NCBI GenBank assembly: GCA_000697665.1
Contig: KL197720.1
Location: 1-23,425 of the forward strand
DNA from: Jaapia argillacea MUCL 33604
Taxonomy: Eukaryota; Basidiomycota; Agaricomycetes; Jaapiales; Jaapiaceae
Direction of reading: 5' to 3'
Length of the DNA: 23,425 bases
In this document: positions 10,716-18,939 of the stretch, in pieces
Layout of the letters: each line of letters begins with the position of its first letter
How positions within the stretch are numbered: position 1 is the first letter of the stretch
Position numbers and translations under genes: made by a program
The notes under the pieces: generated by a model
Databases searched by the model: none
What the model was told of the DNA's origin: nothing
Seen by the model: only the letters and a program-made list of their open reading frames with translations

Positions 10716-10724
10716 CCTTATATA
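10716..10724 (-). promoter_or_regulatory. TATA box of 3' LTR
   Basis: TATATAAGG on the minus strand, 34 bases upstream of the R-start sequence AGCTTGTCCA (10690-10681). Identical to the 5' LTR copy at 18975-18983. Confidence 0.7.
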
Positions 10725-10732
10725 CTATAGGA

Positions 10733-10864
10733 ACAATGGAATATCAAACAATGTACTATAGACAATAACAAACGAGACAATGTTTAAGGACAATGGCAAG
10801 TGAGTTAAGGTTCAGAACAATGACGATGAACAATGAAGATGGAACAATGAAAGAGAGAACAATG
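10733..10864. promoter_or_regulatory. U3 array of eight ACAATG boxes
   Basis: ACAATG occurs at 10733, 10748, 10777, 10790, 10817, 10830, 10844 and 10859, all upstream of the TATA box in the element's sense. The core AACAATG resembles binding sites of HMG-box factors (SRY/SOX class); fungal HMG regulators bind related ACAAAG/ACAAT cores. The same array is present in the 5' LTR at 18992-19123. A role as enhancer is an inference. Confidence 0.5.
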
Positions 10865-11059
10865 ACGAGGCTGTATGAGGCTGTGCAAGGCGAGTCATTG
10901 GATGCTATAAATAGTACAAGGTCCGAGATAAGATAATGTCCAAGATAAGATAGAAAGATGCTAAGTATCATAGACAAGGGAAATGATACGAAAGCGAAGG
11001 AAGTCCAATAAAAGAACGAAAACAACAGAAAGTGTACAAGTCCAGACGTGTTCACAACA

Positions 11060-11072
11060 CCACCCCCTCTCT
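11060..11072 (-). other. polypurine tract
   Basis: The minus strand reads AGAGAGGGGGTGG immediately before the 3' LTR. This is the expected position and composition for plus-strand priming, apart from one T. Confidence 0.85.
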
Positions 11073-11100
11073 ATGACCGACATTGTCCCTAATGTCCTAG

Positions 11101-12405
11101 TTAAGCCTTAGGGGCGACAGGGGCAGGTTCAGAAGGGTACCAGGAGGGGAGTTGAGGGCCCATGAGACCGTCTGACCCAGCCAGACGTTTTCCCTGTTCG
11201 ACCCAATAGGAGTGGGACCACTCAGCCATCTGGAGAGTGGTCGCTGACTCCGATATGCGTTCCATAAGGAAGTTGAAGAGGTGGTTTTCGGTGCGGAGGT
11301 GGTTGGCGTATGGGATGCTAGGGGTTGACCAGTGTAGGGATGGAAGCGGAGTGTGGCTGGTCGAGTTGTGATGAGCGGTGGTAGGTCGTGATCGAGGATT
11401 GGGCTTACGATAATTGGTCTTCTTGCACCTATAAATGGTGTGTCCCCATACTCCGCATCCCCAGCATTTGGGTCGGTGGCGTCTTTTCTCCTTGTTGGTC
11501 TGAGGCCAGACACTCTCGGAGTCGATGATGGCCTCTTCATTCCACCCCTCATTACGAGTCTGATTCCACTCGTCTACTTGTTCCTGGGTCCATCCTGATC
11601 CCCATGCGTTGACAGTCGTAGGCTCGTTTGGTGGGGTTGGCAGGGATGGCCACTCAGGTGCGGGGGTCGTGGGTGCAGATACTAGAGAAGGTAACGATGG
11701 GTGACTGGACATTTCGCTCTGAATTAATGCATACATACCCACTAGTGCGAAAGGATGAGGGGTTGGTACTCGAGGGTTGGGTGCGTCTGCTGGTGACGCT
11801 GAGGGGTGTCCGGAGAATGGTCGGGGGTGTCGTTCCTTGAGGTCTAAGTCGGTAGTGGATGTGAAGGAGGAATCCCCCAGGGCAGATAGGAGAGGGGAGA
11901 TGGGCTGATAGTCGGATCCGTGGAGGGAGGATGTCGGGGAGTCGGGATGGTAAGAGGCACTGGAGGCGATGTCGGTGTCGGAGTCGATACAGACTCGAAC
12001 GGGTTCTACTGTCGGGAGTTCAGAGAGTCGAAGTCGAGTGAGTGGGGGGAGTATGGTGGCGTCGGCCAGGAGATCTTTGGCCGGGTCGTAACGGATGGTG
12101 ACGACGGGGGTAGGGTAGTACACCACCCCTTCTACTTCTTTGAGCATATCGCTCAAGGTGGGGCAATGCATGCTGACGATGAGGCATTCGATCTGAGTGG
12201 GGTCGTTTCGGAGGGTCCATAGCGACACTTGGAGGTATCCCGCCCTATGCAAGTAGTCGGTGACGAGACCGCGTTCTCGTTCAATTACGTCGGCGCGATC
12301 AATGATGTCACCATGCTCGTTCCTGGTGTAGCGAGGGCCGATGAAGAAGTGAGCGGTGGGAGTGATGCGGTTGAAAAGGTGGATGGTGTCGATGGTGGAG
12401 AGCAT
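11101..12405 (-). CDS. extra retrotransposon ORF with CCHC zinc knuckle (ORF3)
   Basis: An intact 434-residue ORF between integrase and the 3' LTR. Start ATG 12405-12403 has A at -3; stop is TAA. Residues 1-140 look like a folded alpha/beta domain (FFIGPRYTRNEHGDIIDRAD, LIVSMHCPTLSDMLKEVEGV). Residues 145-270 are Ser/Pro/Thr-rich and probably disordered. The zinc knuckle is CWGCGVWGHTIYRC with C314, C317, H322 and C327 (CX2CX4HX4C), preceded by KEKRRHRPK. A Trp/Glu-rich C-terminus follows (MAEWSHSYWVEQGKR). I see no signal peptide or membrane segment, so it is not an envelope protein. CCHC knuckles normally bind nucleic acid, so a second nucleocapsid-like or RNA-chaperone role is possible. 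It is the only long element ORF without a lesion. How it would be expressed (internal start, splicing or a frameshift from pol) is not visible. The frame is open back to at least 12537 without an ATG. Confidence 0.7.
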   Translation of the reverse strand: MLSTIDTIHLFNRITPTAHFFIGPRYTRNEHGDIIDRADVIERERGLVTDYLHRAGYLQVSLWTLRNDPTQIECLIVSMHCPTLSDMLKEVEGVVYYPTPVVTIRYDPAKDLLADATILPPLTRLRLSELPTVEPVRVCIDSDTDIASSASYHPDSPTSSLHGSDYQPISPLLSALGDSSFTSTTDLDLKERHPRPFSGHPSASPADAPNPRVPTPHPFALVGMYALIQSEMSSHPSLPSLVSAPTTPAPEWPSLPTPPNEPTTVNAWGSGWTQEQVDEWNQTRNEGWNEEAIIDSESVWPQTNKEKRRHRPKCWGCGVWGHTIYRCKKTNYRKPNPRSRPTTAHHNSTSHTPLPSLHWSTPSIPYANHLRTENHLFNFLMERISESATTLQMAEWSHSYWVEQGKRLAGSDGLMGPQLPSWYPSEPAPVAPKA

Positions 12406-12764
12406 GATGTAGTTGGTGGGCGTTTGGTTGGGAGACGAGAGTATGTGATAGTCGAGTTGGAGTTTTAGCTGGTAGGCTAGGAGGCTGCTGGTGCTGCTGG
12501 AGTATCCGGTGAGGAATGAAGTTTTGCAGCTTTGCAAGATGTGCTTTTATACGTTCTGGATTCGGATGTTTTGAGAGTACTTCGGGAATGTGTAGGTAGT
12601 TCTCATTTGTTGTTCGTTCTATTTCTCTATTGATCCAGAAACGTGTCCATTGTTCTTCAGGCACTTGGAGTAATGTTAGTGCGATTTGCACCGGTTTCGG
12701 CGCTTGGTAATGTCAGTTTGTAGGCGCCGGATCCTATGATTGTTTCGATGGGGAAAGGTCCGTG
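12308..12764 (-). pseudogene. pol C-terminal region after integrase (stop plus frameshift)
   Basis: After TGA 12765-12767 the integrase frame continues as HGPFPIETIIGSGAYKLTLP, a GPY/F-like module, and ends at TGA 12657-12659. Just past KLTLP a different frame opens (about 12700 down to 12308) with a protein-like stretch containing VPEEQWTRFWINREIER and HIPEVLSKHPNPERIKAHL. A one-base indel near 12700 would join them. No chromodomain is seen. This second frame overlaps the start of the extra ORF by about 100 bp. Confidence 0.45.
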
Positions 12765-13880
12765 TCATCTGGGGGATAGTTTGGCACTGGGATATTCCGT
12801 TTTGACGTTCTTCCCTTCTAACCATACTTTATCTCCTATTGCGAAGTTCGGTCCTTTTACTCCGTAGGCGTCGTGTTGTTTCTTCATTACTTCTGCAGCA
12901 ATATGTAAGCAGGCTTCTGCTTCTCGTCTTGATTCTTTTAGTTCTTCTAGATGTTGATCGGCTGTGGGGATGTCTGGTACGGGTCTGAAGGATCCTGAGG
13001 TTTTGGCGCGAAAGCCGTGCATGAGTTCGAATGGTGTCTGTTTGGTGGCAGTATGTACTCGTGTGTTATGAGTTAATTCGGCAGTGGAGAGTAATGATGG
13101 CCAGTTGTTTTGGGCGTGGTTGCAGTACGCTCGAAGGTATACTTCCAATTCTAAATTGACTATCTCGGTGGCTCCGTCTGTTTGTGGGTGAAACCCTGTG
13201 CTTAGCGCGGACTTGATGTCGAGTCGTTCCAAAATTGATTGGAATACCTTGGAAACAAATTGCGGTCCTCGATCTGATATGATTTTGTCTGGTAATCCGT
13301 ATCGTTTGAATGGTCCATCCATCAGAAGTTTCGCCGTTTCATCGGCATCTATAGCTTTGCGACATGGTGTGGCAACGATGGTTTTGGTGAATTGATCGGT
13401 CATGACATGAATGGCGTCGTATCCGTCTGCTTCTGGTAGTCTGGTGATAAAGTCCTGGGTTACAATCTGCCAGGGTCGTGTCGGGATTTCGGTAGGATGT
13501 AGTGGTTCCTGAGTTGGATTTGTGTTCGGTTTGGTTGATTGGCAGGTGGCGCATCTGTCGACGTAGTTTCGTACGAAGATTGACATTCCTGGCCACCAAT
13601 AATCCCTTTGTACTATTTCCAACGTCTTGTATCTGCCTGGATGTCCCATTAATACGGGGTTGTGACACGATTTGACCACTTTGCGTCGTAATTCCGTATC
13701 TTTGGGGACATAGATCTTTCCTCGATAGAGAATTAATCCGTCCTCTCGATTCCATTCCTCTATTCCCTTCTTCAGGGATCGTGGTCCTTGTTTTTGTATG
13801 ATGTTTAATGCCGTTGCAACTGACTCGTCTAGCTCCGTGTGGCTCTGAATCTCCTCCTTGAGGCTTAGATCTCCTTCCAA
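12765..13880 (-). pseudogene. pol: pol: integrase domain
   Basis: Encodes most of the integrase, which joins the element's cDNA to host DNA. In the open segment the H2C2 zinc-binding module is H73, H80, C110 and C113 (HNPVLMGH .. RCATCQ). The catalytic DDE set is D143 (QIVTQDF), D203 (ISDRGPQF) and E239 (HPQTDGATEIVN), with the usual 35-residue gap between the last two. It is in the same frame as the RNase H segment and is separated from it only by TGA 13917-13919. A second TGA (12765-12767) follows KLSPR and cuts off the GPY/F-like tail. The first codons of this open segment are not a true start; it is part of the pol polyprotein. Confidence 0.9.
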
Positions 13881-13916
13881 TGTCGTAATTGCTTCTCTAA
13901 TCGCGATTCGGATTTG

Positions 13917-14411
13917 TCATGCTAGTATGGGGGAGTGGGTTGAGGCGTTTCCTCGTCCTGTGAGATTGATTGTTTTCGCGAAAAGGTTGGGGCCTAACAA
14001 TATTCTGTCTAGGTTGTCGGAATCCACCCCCTCCTTATGGTCTTGTTGTCTCGAAAGACCGTCTGATTTGTTCGTCTTCCCAGGTTTGTGTATCAATTTA
14101 AAGTCGAACCTTGTCAGAAATTGAGCCCATCGGGCTTGCCGGCGACTTAACTTCTGCGTGTTTCGGAAGTATTCCAAGTTTTTATGGTCGGTGTATATCT
14201 TGATCTGATGTGTACAACCTTTCAGATAGTGGCGCCATGCTTCCAATGATCGAATTATGGCGAGTAATTCTTTGTCATAGATATCGTAGTTCCTTTCTGC
14301 ATCCGACAGGGATTTGGATAGGTAAGCGACTGGGTGCCACTTTCCGTCTGCCTCTAATTGAGTTAGTACTGATCCCATTGCGTAATCGGATGCGTCGCAT
14401 TCAATCTGGAA
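13917..14411 (-). pseudogene. pol: pol: RNase H domain
   Basis: Continues the reverse-transcriptase frame after TAA 14412-14414. FQIECDASDYAMGSVLTQ holds the first catalytic Asp, KELLAIIRSLEAWRHYL the Glu, and IYTDHKNLEYF another Asp. Then come RRQARWAQFL and the PGKTNKSDGLSR signature typical of Ty3/gypsy RNase H. This domain degrades the RNA strand during cDNA synthesis. It ends at TGA 13917-13919, which fits a C-to-T change in an Arg CGA codon before the integrase. ATG 14378 is an internal Met, not a start. Confidence 0.9.
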
Positions 14412-15866
14412 TTATTTGGTTGTGTCTGGCATGACCAGAGTCAGCGACGATGTGAATGATGTTTTCATGGTGTCGAATGCTTCCTGACATTTCTGGGTCC
14501 ATTCCCACTCATGGTCCTTCTTTGTCAGTTCGAACAATGGTTTGGTGATTTTCGAGAAGTCCCTGATGAAGCGTCGGTAGAAGTTGCAGAACCCTAAGAA
14601 GGATTGTACTTCCTTGATTTTCTTGGGTTCTGGCCATTCCGTGATTCCTGCGACTTTAACCGGATCCATTTCCACTAGGTTGTGGGACATGATTAATCCT
14701 AAGTATTCGATTCTTGGTACTTCGAACGTGCATTTCTCCGGTTTTAGGTATAGGTCGTTGTCCTCTAAAATTTTCATGACGCAGTGTAAGATTTGCTGAT
14801 GATGTGCGAGGTCTTTGGTGAATATTAGGATGTCGTCCAGGTATACAACGACGTATCCTTCATCTATGAGTTCCTTGAATAATTCGTTCATCATGGTTTG
14901 GAATGTTGCTGGTGAGTTGGTGAGTCCAAAAAACATGACTCGCGGCTCGAATAGACCTCGGTTTGTCTTAAAGGCGGCTTTCCATTCGTCCCCTTTCTTG
15001 ATTCTGACGTTATTGTACCCCCATCTCAGATCCAACTTCGAATAGACTTCCGCTCCCTTCAGTTTGTCGACCAATTCTGATATCAATGGAATCGGGTATG
15101 TGTTTTTGACCATCTGGGAGTTTAGGTAGCGATAGTCCTGTGTTGGTCGAAGTTTTCCATCCTTCTTTTTGACGAAAAAGAATGGTGACAAGAGTTGAGA
15201 TTTGGAGGGTCGGATGTAGTCCTTTCGTAATTGTTCCTCCAGAAATGAGTCTAGTTCTTTCTGTTCCACCAGGGATAACAGATATGTTTTGCAGTTGTTT
15301 GGCTTCCATCCATCCTTGAGCTCGATGGCATGGTCCCAGGGTCGCAGTATCAGGAATCGTTCTGATGCTCCTTTCTCGAATACCTTTCGGTACCTTTGAT
15401 ACTCCTTCGGTACCATTTCCTCTAGGCTTTTTTCCTTTTGACCTTGAGCGGCCCGTTCCGCTAGTTCTATTGATTTATTTCCTTGTGCCTTAATCTGTAT
15501 GAGGTCCGGATGTTCTGATTCTCCGTTGTTATCATCATCTTCTGGCAATGGATTGCCGATCTGTATTCTGTATGCCTTGATTCCTTCGTATGTCCATCCC
15601 TGGGCGTCCTTCTCAATTTGTGGGGTTTCGTCATCCATCCAAAGTACTTTGGGTAGATTCCTCGATATGTTACGTTTAGTCACTTTGTTACGTGTGGTTG
15701 CGATAGTCGGTGTCTCGGTTTCTACCCTGGCTTTGGGTGGTCGTAGTTTGGGTCTTGTCTGAGCGGTTACTCGTCCTTCGGTTGTGTTGCATGTATCGGG
15801 GCATCGTGTAAAGTCGAGGACGTAAGATCGCCAGTCGATCTCTGGGTTGTGTTTGAGTAAAACCAA
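14412..15866 (-). pseudogene. pol: pol: reverse transcriptase domain
   Basis: Synthesises element cDNA. From the open-frame start, residues 1-12 (LLKHNPEIDW) are the end of the protease-RT linker. RT motifs follow: FFFVKKKDGKLR and TQDYRYLN, KLDLRWGYNNVRI with catalytic Asp near residue 279, FGLTNSPATFQ, and VVYLDDILIF with the YLDD box at residues 342-345. EYLGLIMS and FLGFCNFYRRFI then mark the thumb/connection. The usual first motif CQDYR is here TQDYR. The frame is one step back (-1) from the protease frame. The switch lies at the T run 15859-15862 and fits loss of one T. TAA 14412-14414 then cuts RT from RNase H, as expected for CAA to TAA. Confidence 0.92.
15859..15862 (-). other. frameshift between protease and reverse transcriptase
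   Basis: The protease frame reads GSDWF then loses the family pattern; the frame one base back continues LLKHNPEIDW. The join is a TTTT run. The context GATTGGTTTTAC does not fit an X_XXY_YYZ slippery heptamer in the protease frame, so a deletion is more likely than programmed slippage. Confidence 0.6.
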
Positions 15867-16302
15867 TCGCTTCCTAAGATTATGTTACTTTTCCCGATAT
15901 TCGTGATGTAGAGACGATTTCTTTCCTCATGTCTTCCTCCTTCTCTCCCGTATATTCTGATGCCTATTTCAACATAATAACCAATTTCTCCATTGGTGTT
16001 TTCCGTGTCGTTGACATTATGAACGGGTATGGGTCTTGCTAGTTTCCGGAGGTTCATTTGCTTTTTGATGGCGTATTCGTGACTGATTAAATTTCCAGTG
16101 GCTCCACTGTCGATTAGAGCTTCTGTTGTGGCGGTTTTGTTTCTCCCAACGAGTTCGACCTGAATACGCAACGAAGGAGTTCCTGAATTCCTAAGTGTCG
16201 ATACATTGATTGAGTCCAGAATGTCCAAAATACTATATCTGTTATAATTACGAGAGAAACGTCCGATTACCTTCTCATTCGCCACTGATGGAAGGTGCTT
16301 TA
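15863..16302 (-). CDS. pol: pol: aspartic protease domain
   Basis: The retroviral-type protease that cleaves Gag and Pol. The active-site motif is ALIDSGATGNLIS (Asp near residue 59 of the open segment) and the second conserved element is SNIILGSDW. The domain is in the -1 frame relative to gag and is reached through the heptamer at 16303-16309; the joined reading runs LGF then LKHLPSVANEK. No ATG is needed. The same frame stays open to 15767 but loses the family pattern after the T run at 15859. It is intact up to that frameshift. Confidence 0.85.
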
Positions 16303-17292
16303 AAAACCCAATTTGGAAATTTGTTCCTGAATTCCCTGAATAACTTCCTCCTTCTCATCGTCTGCTGTTTCCTTTAGTAGTTCCTCGATCCTTTCCATGG
16401 TGGATCGAGGTTGTCCTTCCTCTTCCCGTTCCACTTCCGCCACTCGCACTTGGAACTGATTGGGGAATCTCCTTTGTCCTTTCAAAGGACATTGGTTAGA
16501 GAAGTGTCCTGGTTTATGGCAGTAGAAGCAAGCTCCTTTTTCTCTCAGAGCCTTTCTATCTGCATCCGTAAGCTTCTTAAATCGAGTCATCGTCCCGTAA
16601 CGTTTAATCTTCGCGGCGTCAATGTCCATGGGTACACCCATGTCGAGTTTAGTGGATTGATAATTGCGATTATACGTTGGTGGACGTTCGTTGATATCTG
16701 GGTAGATTGGTTTGGATTTCCGAAACCTCCAGGATTCTTCGTTTCGGGCTTGTTCGTGGTGTAGGTCTTCTCTGACAGCGGCAGCTTTGAATTCGGCGAA
16801 GGTAGTTGGGGGTGTGGGAAGGTGTACGAGAACTTTGAGGATATCCCAACTGAGTCCTCGTTTGAAGTATTCCCATAAGGCTAGATCGTCGAATTTGGTA
16901 TGGCGAGCGAGGTCTTCGAATTTGGCAATGTACTGATCAACAGTAGCGCGTCCTTGATGGAGATTCTGGATCTGCATGTGGGCGGTGGCTCCTCTGTCCA
17001 ATTCCCCGAATGCTTCTCTTAGCAATTTGGCAAACTCTTCCCAGCTATCCCTTATTTTCATTGCTGGTGCCTTTTTTTGGTCTATATCCTCCAGCAACTG
17101 CATTGCCCATGATCCTGCCATGCCTTCTTTCATAAATGAAAGACTGTAGGCGACCTTGGACCATTCGTCTGGGAAATCTCCTTGATTGGCACCGAGTACG
17201 AGTTTGACTTCTGATAGGAATTTGTCAGTTTTACAGCGGTCTCCTGTGAACGGAGTTGGTGCAGCAAGTTTGGGTCCTTTGGGTGTAGTCAT
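16300..17292 (-). CDS. gag: gag: capsid and nucleocapsid
   Basis: The structural protein of the virus-like particle. From ATG 17292 it is 330 residues. The capsid-type helical domain is at about 10-185 (TPFTGDRCKTDKFLSEVKL, WEEFAKLLREAFGE, TVDQYIAKFEDLARHT). The CCHC zinc knuckle is CFYCHKPGHFSNQC (C255, C258, H263, C268). A coiled-coil-prone acidic tail ends KLGF and TAA 16300-16302. The same frame upstream is open from 18099 to TGA 17347-17349 without an ATG, and its product flows into this one through a Pro-rich stretch. Native Gag may therefore have been longer, and the TGA a lesion. Alternatively translation now starts at 17292. Confidence 0.88.
   Translation of the reverse strand: MTTPKGPKLAAPTPFTGDRCKTDKFLSEVKLVLGANQGDFPDEWSKVAYSLSFMKEGMAGSWAMQLLEDIDQKKAPAMKIRDSWEEFAKLLREAFGELDRGATAHMQIQNLHQGRATVDQYIAKFEDLARHTKFDDLALWEYFKRGLSWDILKVLVHLPTPPTTFAEFKAAAVREDLHHEQARNEESWRFRKSKPIYPDINERPPTYNRNYQSTKLDMGVPMDIDAAKIKRYGTMTRFKKLTDADRKALREKGACFYCHKPGHFSNQCPLKGQRRFPNQFQVRVAEVEREEEGQPRSTMERIEELLKETADDEKEEVIQGIQEQISKLGF
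16303..16309 (-). promoter_or_regulatory. predicted -1 ribosomal frameshift site between gag and pol
   Basis: The minus strand reads G_GGT_TTT in the gag frame, a canonical X_XXY_YYZ heptamer, followed directly by the gag stop TAA. A one-base backward slip opens the protease frame. No downstream pseudoknot was evaluated. Confidence 0.7.
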
Positions 17293-17346
17293 GATGATTG
17301 GTGCTGGTGGTGAAGGATTCGGTGGTGGTGCAGGTGGAGAAGGTGG

Positions 17347-18099
17347 TCATTGAGGTTGGAACACGGTTGGATCAAGAGGGTTAGATGGGTTGACGAAAGG
17401 ATGTTCAGTGTTTATAGGTTCGTCTTCTTGAGGGTTGATCGGATTGGTTTCAGGGTTCGGTGTTTCGGTTGGTATGGTACCTGTACCAAGTGGTTGTCGT
17501 ACGGTGTGGTCTTCTTCGATTGAATCTGTTTCGTCTTCTTCCGAATCTGTTTTGTTTGACGCTTGAAGAGTCGGATTCGGTGTAGTTGCACGACTTGGTT
17601 GTGCAGAAGGTGTGGAGATATATTCAATTGGTTCTCTGGTGCGTAAGCGAGATGGAGCCCGGGAAGGAAGGCGAGGAGAATGTAGTCTAGGAGTCTTTGG
17701 GGTTCCTGGTCTCGAATATGGATTATGGTATGGTAAAGCGGTGGATATCGAAAGTGGTTCTGGTTCTCGTGGTGATAGGGTATGTAATTGCTCTTGTTCC
17801 CACTCGACGTAGGTCGGAAATGCTTCTTTAAACGGATGTGCGGGACTATTAGCGAATTGGACTTCGTTGGCTGTGGTATTCCAAACAAGGAGTTGTCCGT
17901 CCGGGGCGTAGAGTAACCTTGTACTAGGATCATATCGTGCTTTATCAAACTGATCTTCTGTGACCACTTTGACTTTGTCAACTGTTGCTGCACGGAGGTT
18001 ATTCTTGAAACTAGGGGTTCTTATTGACTCCGTGATGGTGACAGTCTGTTCTTCTTCAGGAGTATTCGTGAAGGATCGCGAGGAGATTGCGGATCCCGA
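17347..18099 (-). pseudogene. gag: gag N-terminal extension (no ATG, ends in TGA)
   Basis: A 250-codon open frame in phase with gag. It has a structured part (KVVTEDQFDKARYDPSTRLL, YAPDGQLLVWNTTANEVQFA, EAFPTYVEWEQEQLH) and then a Pro/Ser/Thr-rich disordered part with an acidic patch. No Met occurs anywhere in this frame, and an upstream TAA sits at 18100-18102. TGA 17347-17349 is 18 codons before the gag ATG. It looks like the former N-terminus of a longer Gag that lost its start and gained a stop, or an extension reached by non-AUG initiation (a GTG lies at 17967). Confidence 0.6.
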
Positions 18100-18716
18100 T
18101 TAAGAGATTGATTATAATATCAAGGAGTTCTGATAGGATTGTATGGATGAGTGAATAGGGAATGATTAGGTTCTCGGAGGCGATAGTCGTTTGTTGAGGA
18201 TAAGGTAATTGGTGATTGTGAAGTGGATGGCTGTGAGAATGACCCGATGGAATTCGATTAGGAATTCTGTGATGGTAAGTAGGCTCGGTTGTGGGTTCGT
18301 TGTTGGGACCGATGTGGAGTTTGTGTTTCTGGTATCTGTTTGGGGTGTGTTGTATGCCGGTGGTGCGTTGCGGGGATGGTTAATACAATGTGGGTGATGT
18401 CTGTTTCGGCGGCAACGTTGGTTTGGACAAGTCGCGTGTGGTTGACATCCGAAATCTGTGTTGTTTCGTGGAGACGTCGTGATGGAGGATCGAGATCTAA
18501 TAGATCTGTGGCAGGGAATCCTTAGTTGTCTCGGCATTCGTCGTACTTCCGTCGGATTTCTCGTAGGTACCGATCGAGTCGTGACGCGATGTCGATGAGT
18601 ACGTCACTGAGGAATTGTAGGAAGAGGATGACGAACTGGATGTGTACGGGGCGTGTGGGTGGTATGATCGCTGATCCTGACTGCGTCGGTATCGTAGAGT
18701 GAGTAGGGTTGGTAAG
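18100..18716 (-). other. retrotransposon 5' leader with short open frames
   Basis: About 620 bp between the primer-binding site and the gag-frame sequence. All three frames contain protein-like pieces: a Ser-rich run near 18640-18620 and, in another frame, a helical stretch reading DIASRLDRYLREIRRKYDEC before a stop. This is consistent with a frameshifted former coding leader or gag start. I cannot assign a start. Confidence 0.4.
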
Positions 18717-18726
18717 AGCTTGTCCA
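18717..18726 (-). other. primer-binding site, self-complementary
   Basis: The sense strand reads TGGACAAGCT two bases after the 5' LTR. It is the exact reverse complement of AGCTTGTCCA at the predicted 5' end of the element's own RNA (minus strand 18949-18940). This is the arrangement used by self-priming Tf1/sushi elements. I see no match to the usual tRNA-Met-type site beyond TGG. Confidence 0.75.
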
Positions 18727-18939
18727 AGTGTTATGAGCGCCTTAGCGTTAGCGTAAGGTAGCGAATAAGGCTTGTAAGTCCTTTTGGGTACTTCTTGCTA
18801 ACGAGTACTCAGGCTACGATGTTGAAGAGTAGAGGATGACAATGTTGAAGAGTAGAGGATGACAATGTTGAAGAGTAGAGGATGACGATGAGGGAGCGAA
18901 CCGGTTGAAGGATACAACTAAAGCGCTGTATTGTTCAAG

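Larger units (their letters stand above)
10493..11059 (-). repeat. 3' LTR (567 bp)
   Basis: Matches 18729-19318 nearly base for base. On the element's sense strand, U3 is 11059-10691. The predicted transcript start corresponds to 10690, and R/U5 runs to 10493. It holds two 23-bp units (core GAAGAGTAGAGGATGAC) where the other LTR has three. Confidence 0.95.

Noticed and set aside
10756-11055. 99-codon hydrophobic ORF on the minus strand in the left LTR (114 codons in the right LTR)
   Set aside because: It lies in U3 upstream of the predicted RNA start. Its Val/Ile/Leu runs come from the repeated ACAATG boxes read in reverse, so it is a by-product of the array and not a gene.
11628-12468. Plus-strand ORFs of 70-100 codons opposite the extra ORF
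   Set aside because: Shadows of the GC-rich minus-strand coding sequence; Gly/Val-rich composition mirrors Ser/Pro/Thr codons.
15859-15866. Programmed frameshift between protease and reverse transcriptase
   Set aside because: The T run does not form an X_XXY_YYZ heptamer in the protease frame, and a second programmed shift inside pol would be exceptional. A one-base deletion is simpler.
16411-16764. 117-codon plus-strand ORF antisense to gag
   Set aside because: Entirely antisense to the zinc-knuckle end of gag, with no independent support.
2279-17349. Reassignment of UGA to a sense codon, suggested by frequent in-frame TGA and gene ends at TAA/TAG
   Set aside because: TAG and TAA also interrupt frames here, and frameshifts accompany them. 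The LTR comparison shows independent CpG decay, so mutation explains the data more simply. I would reconsider if intact, expressed genes of this genome contain in-frame TGA.
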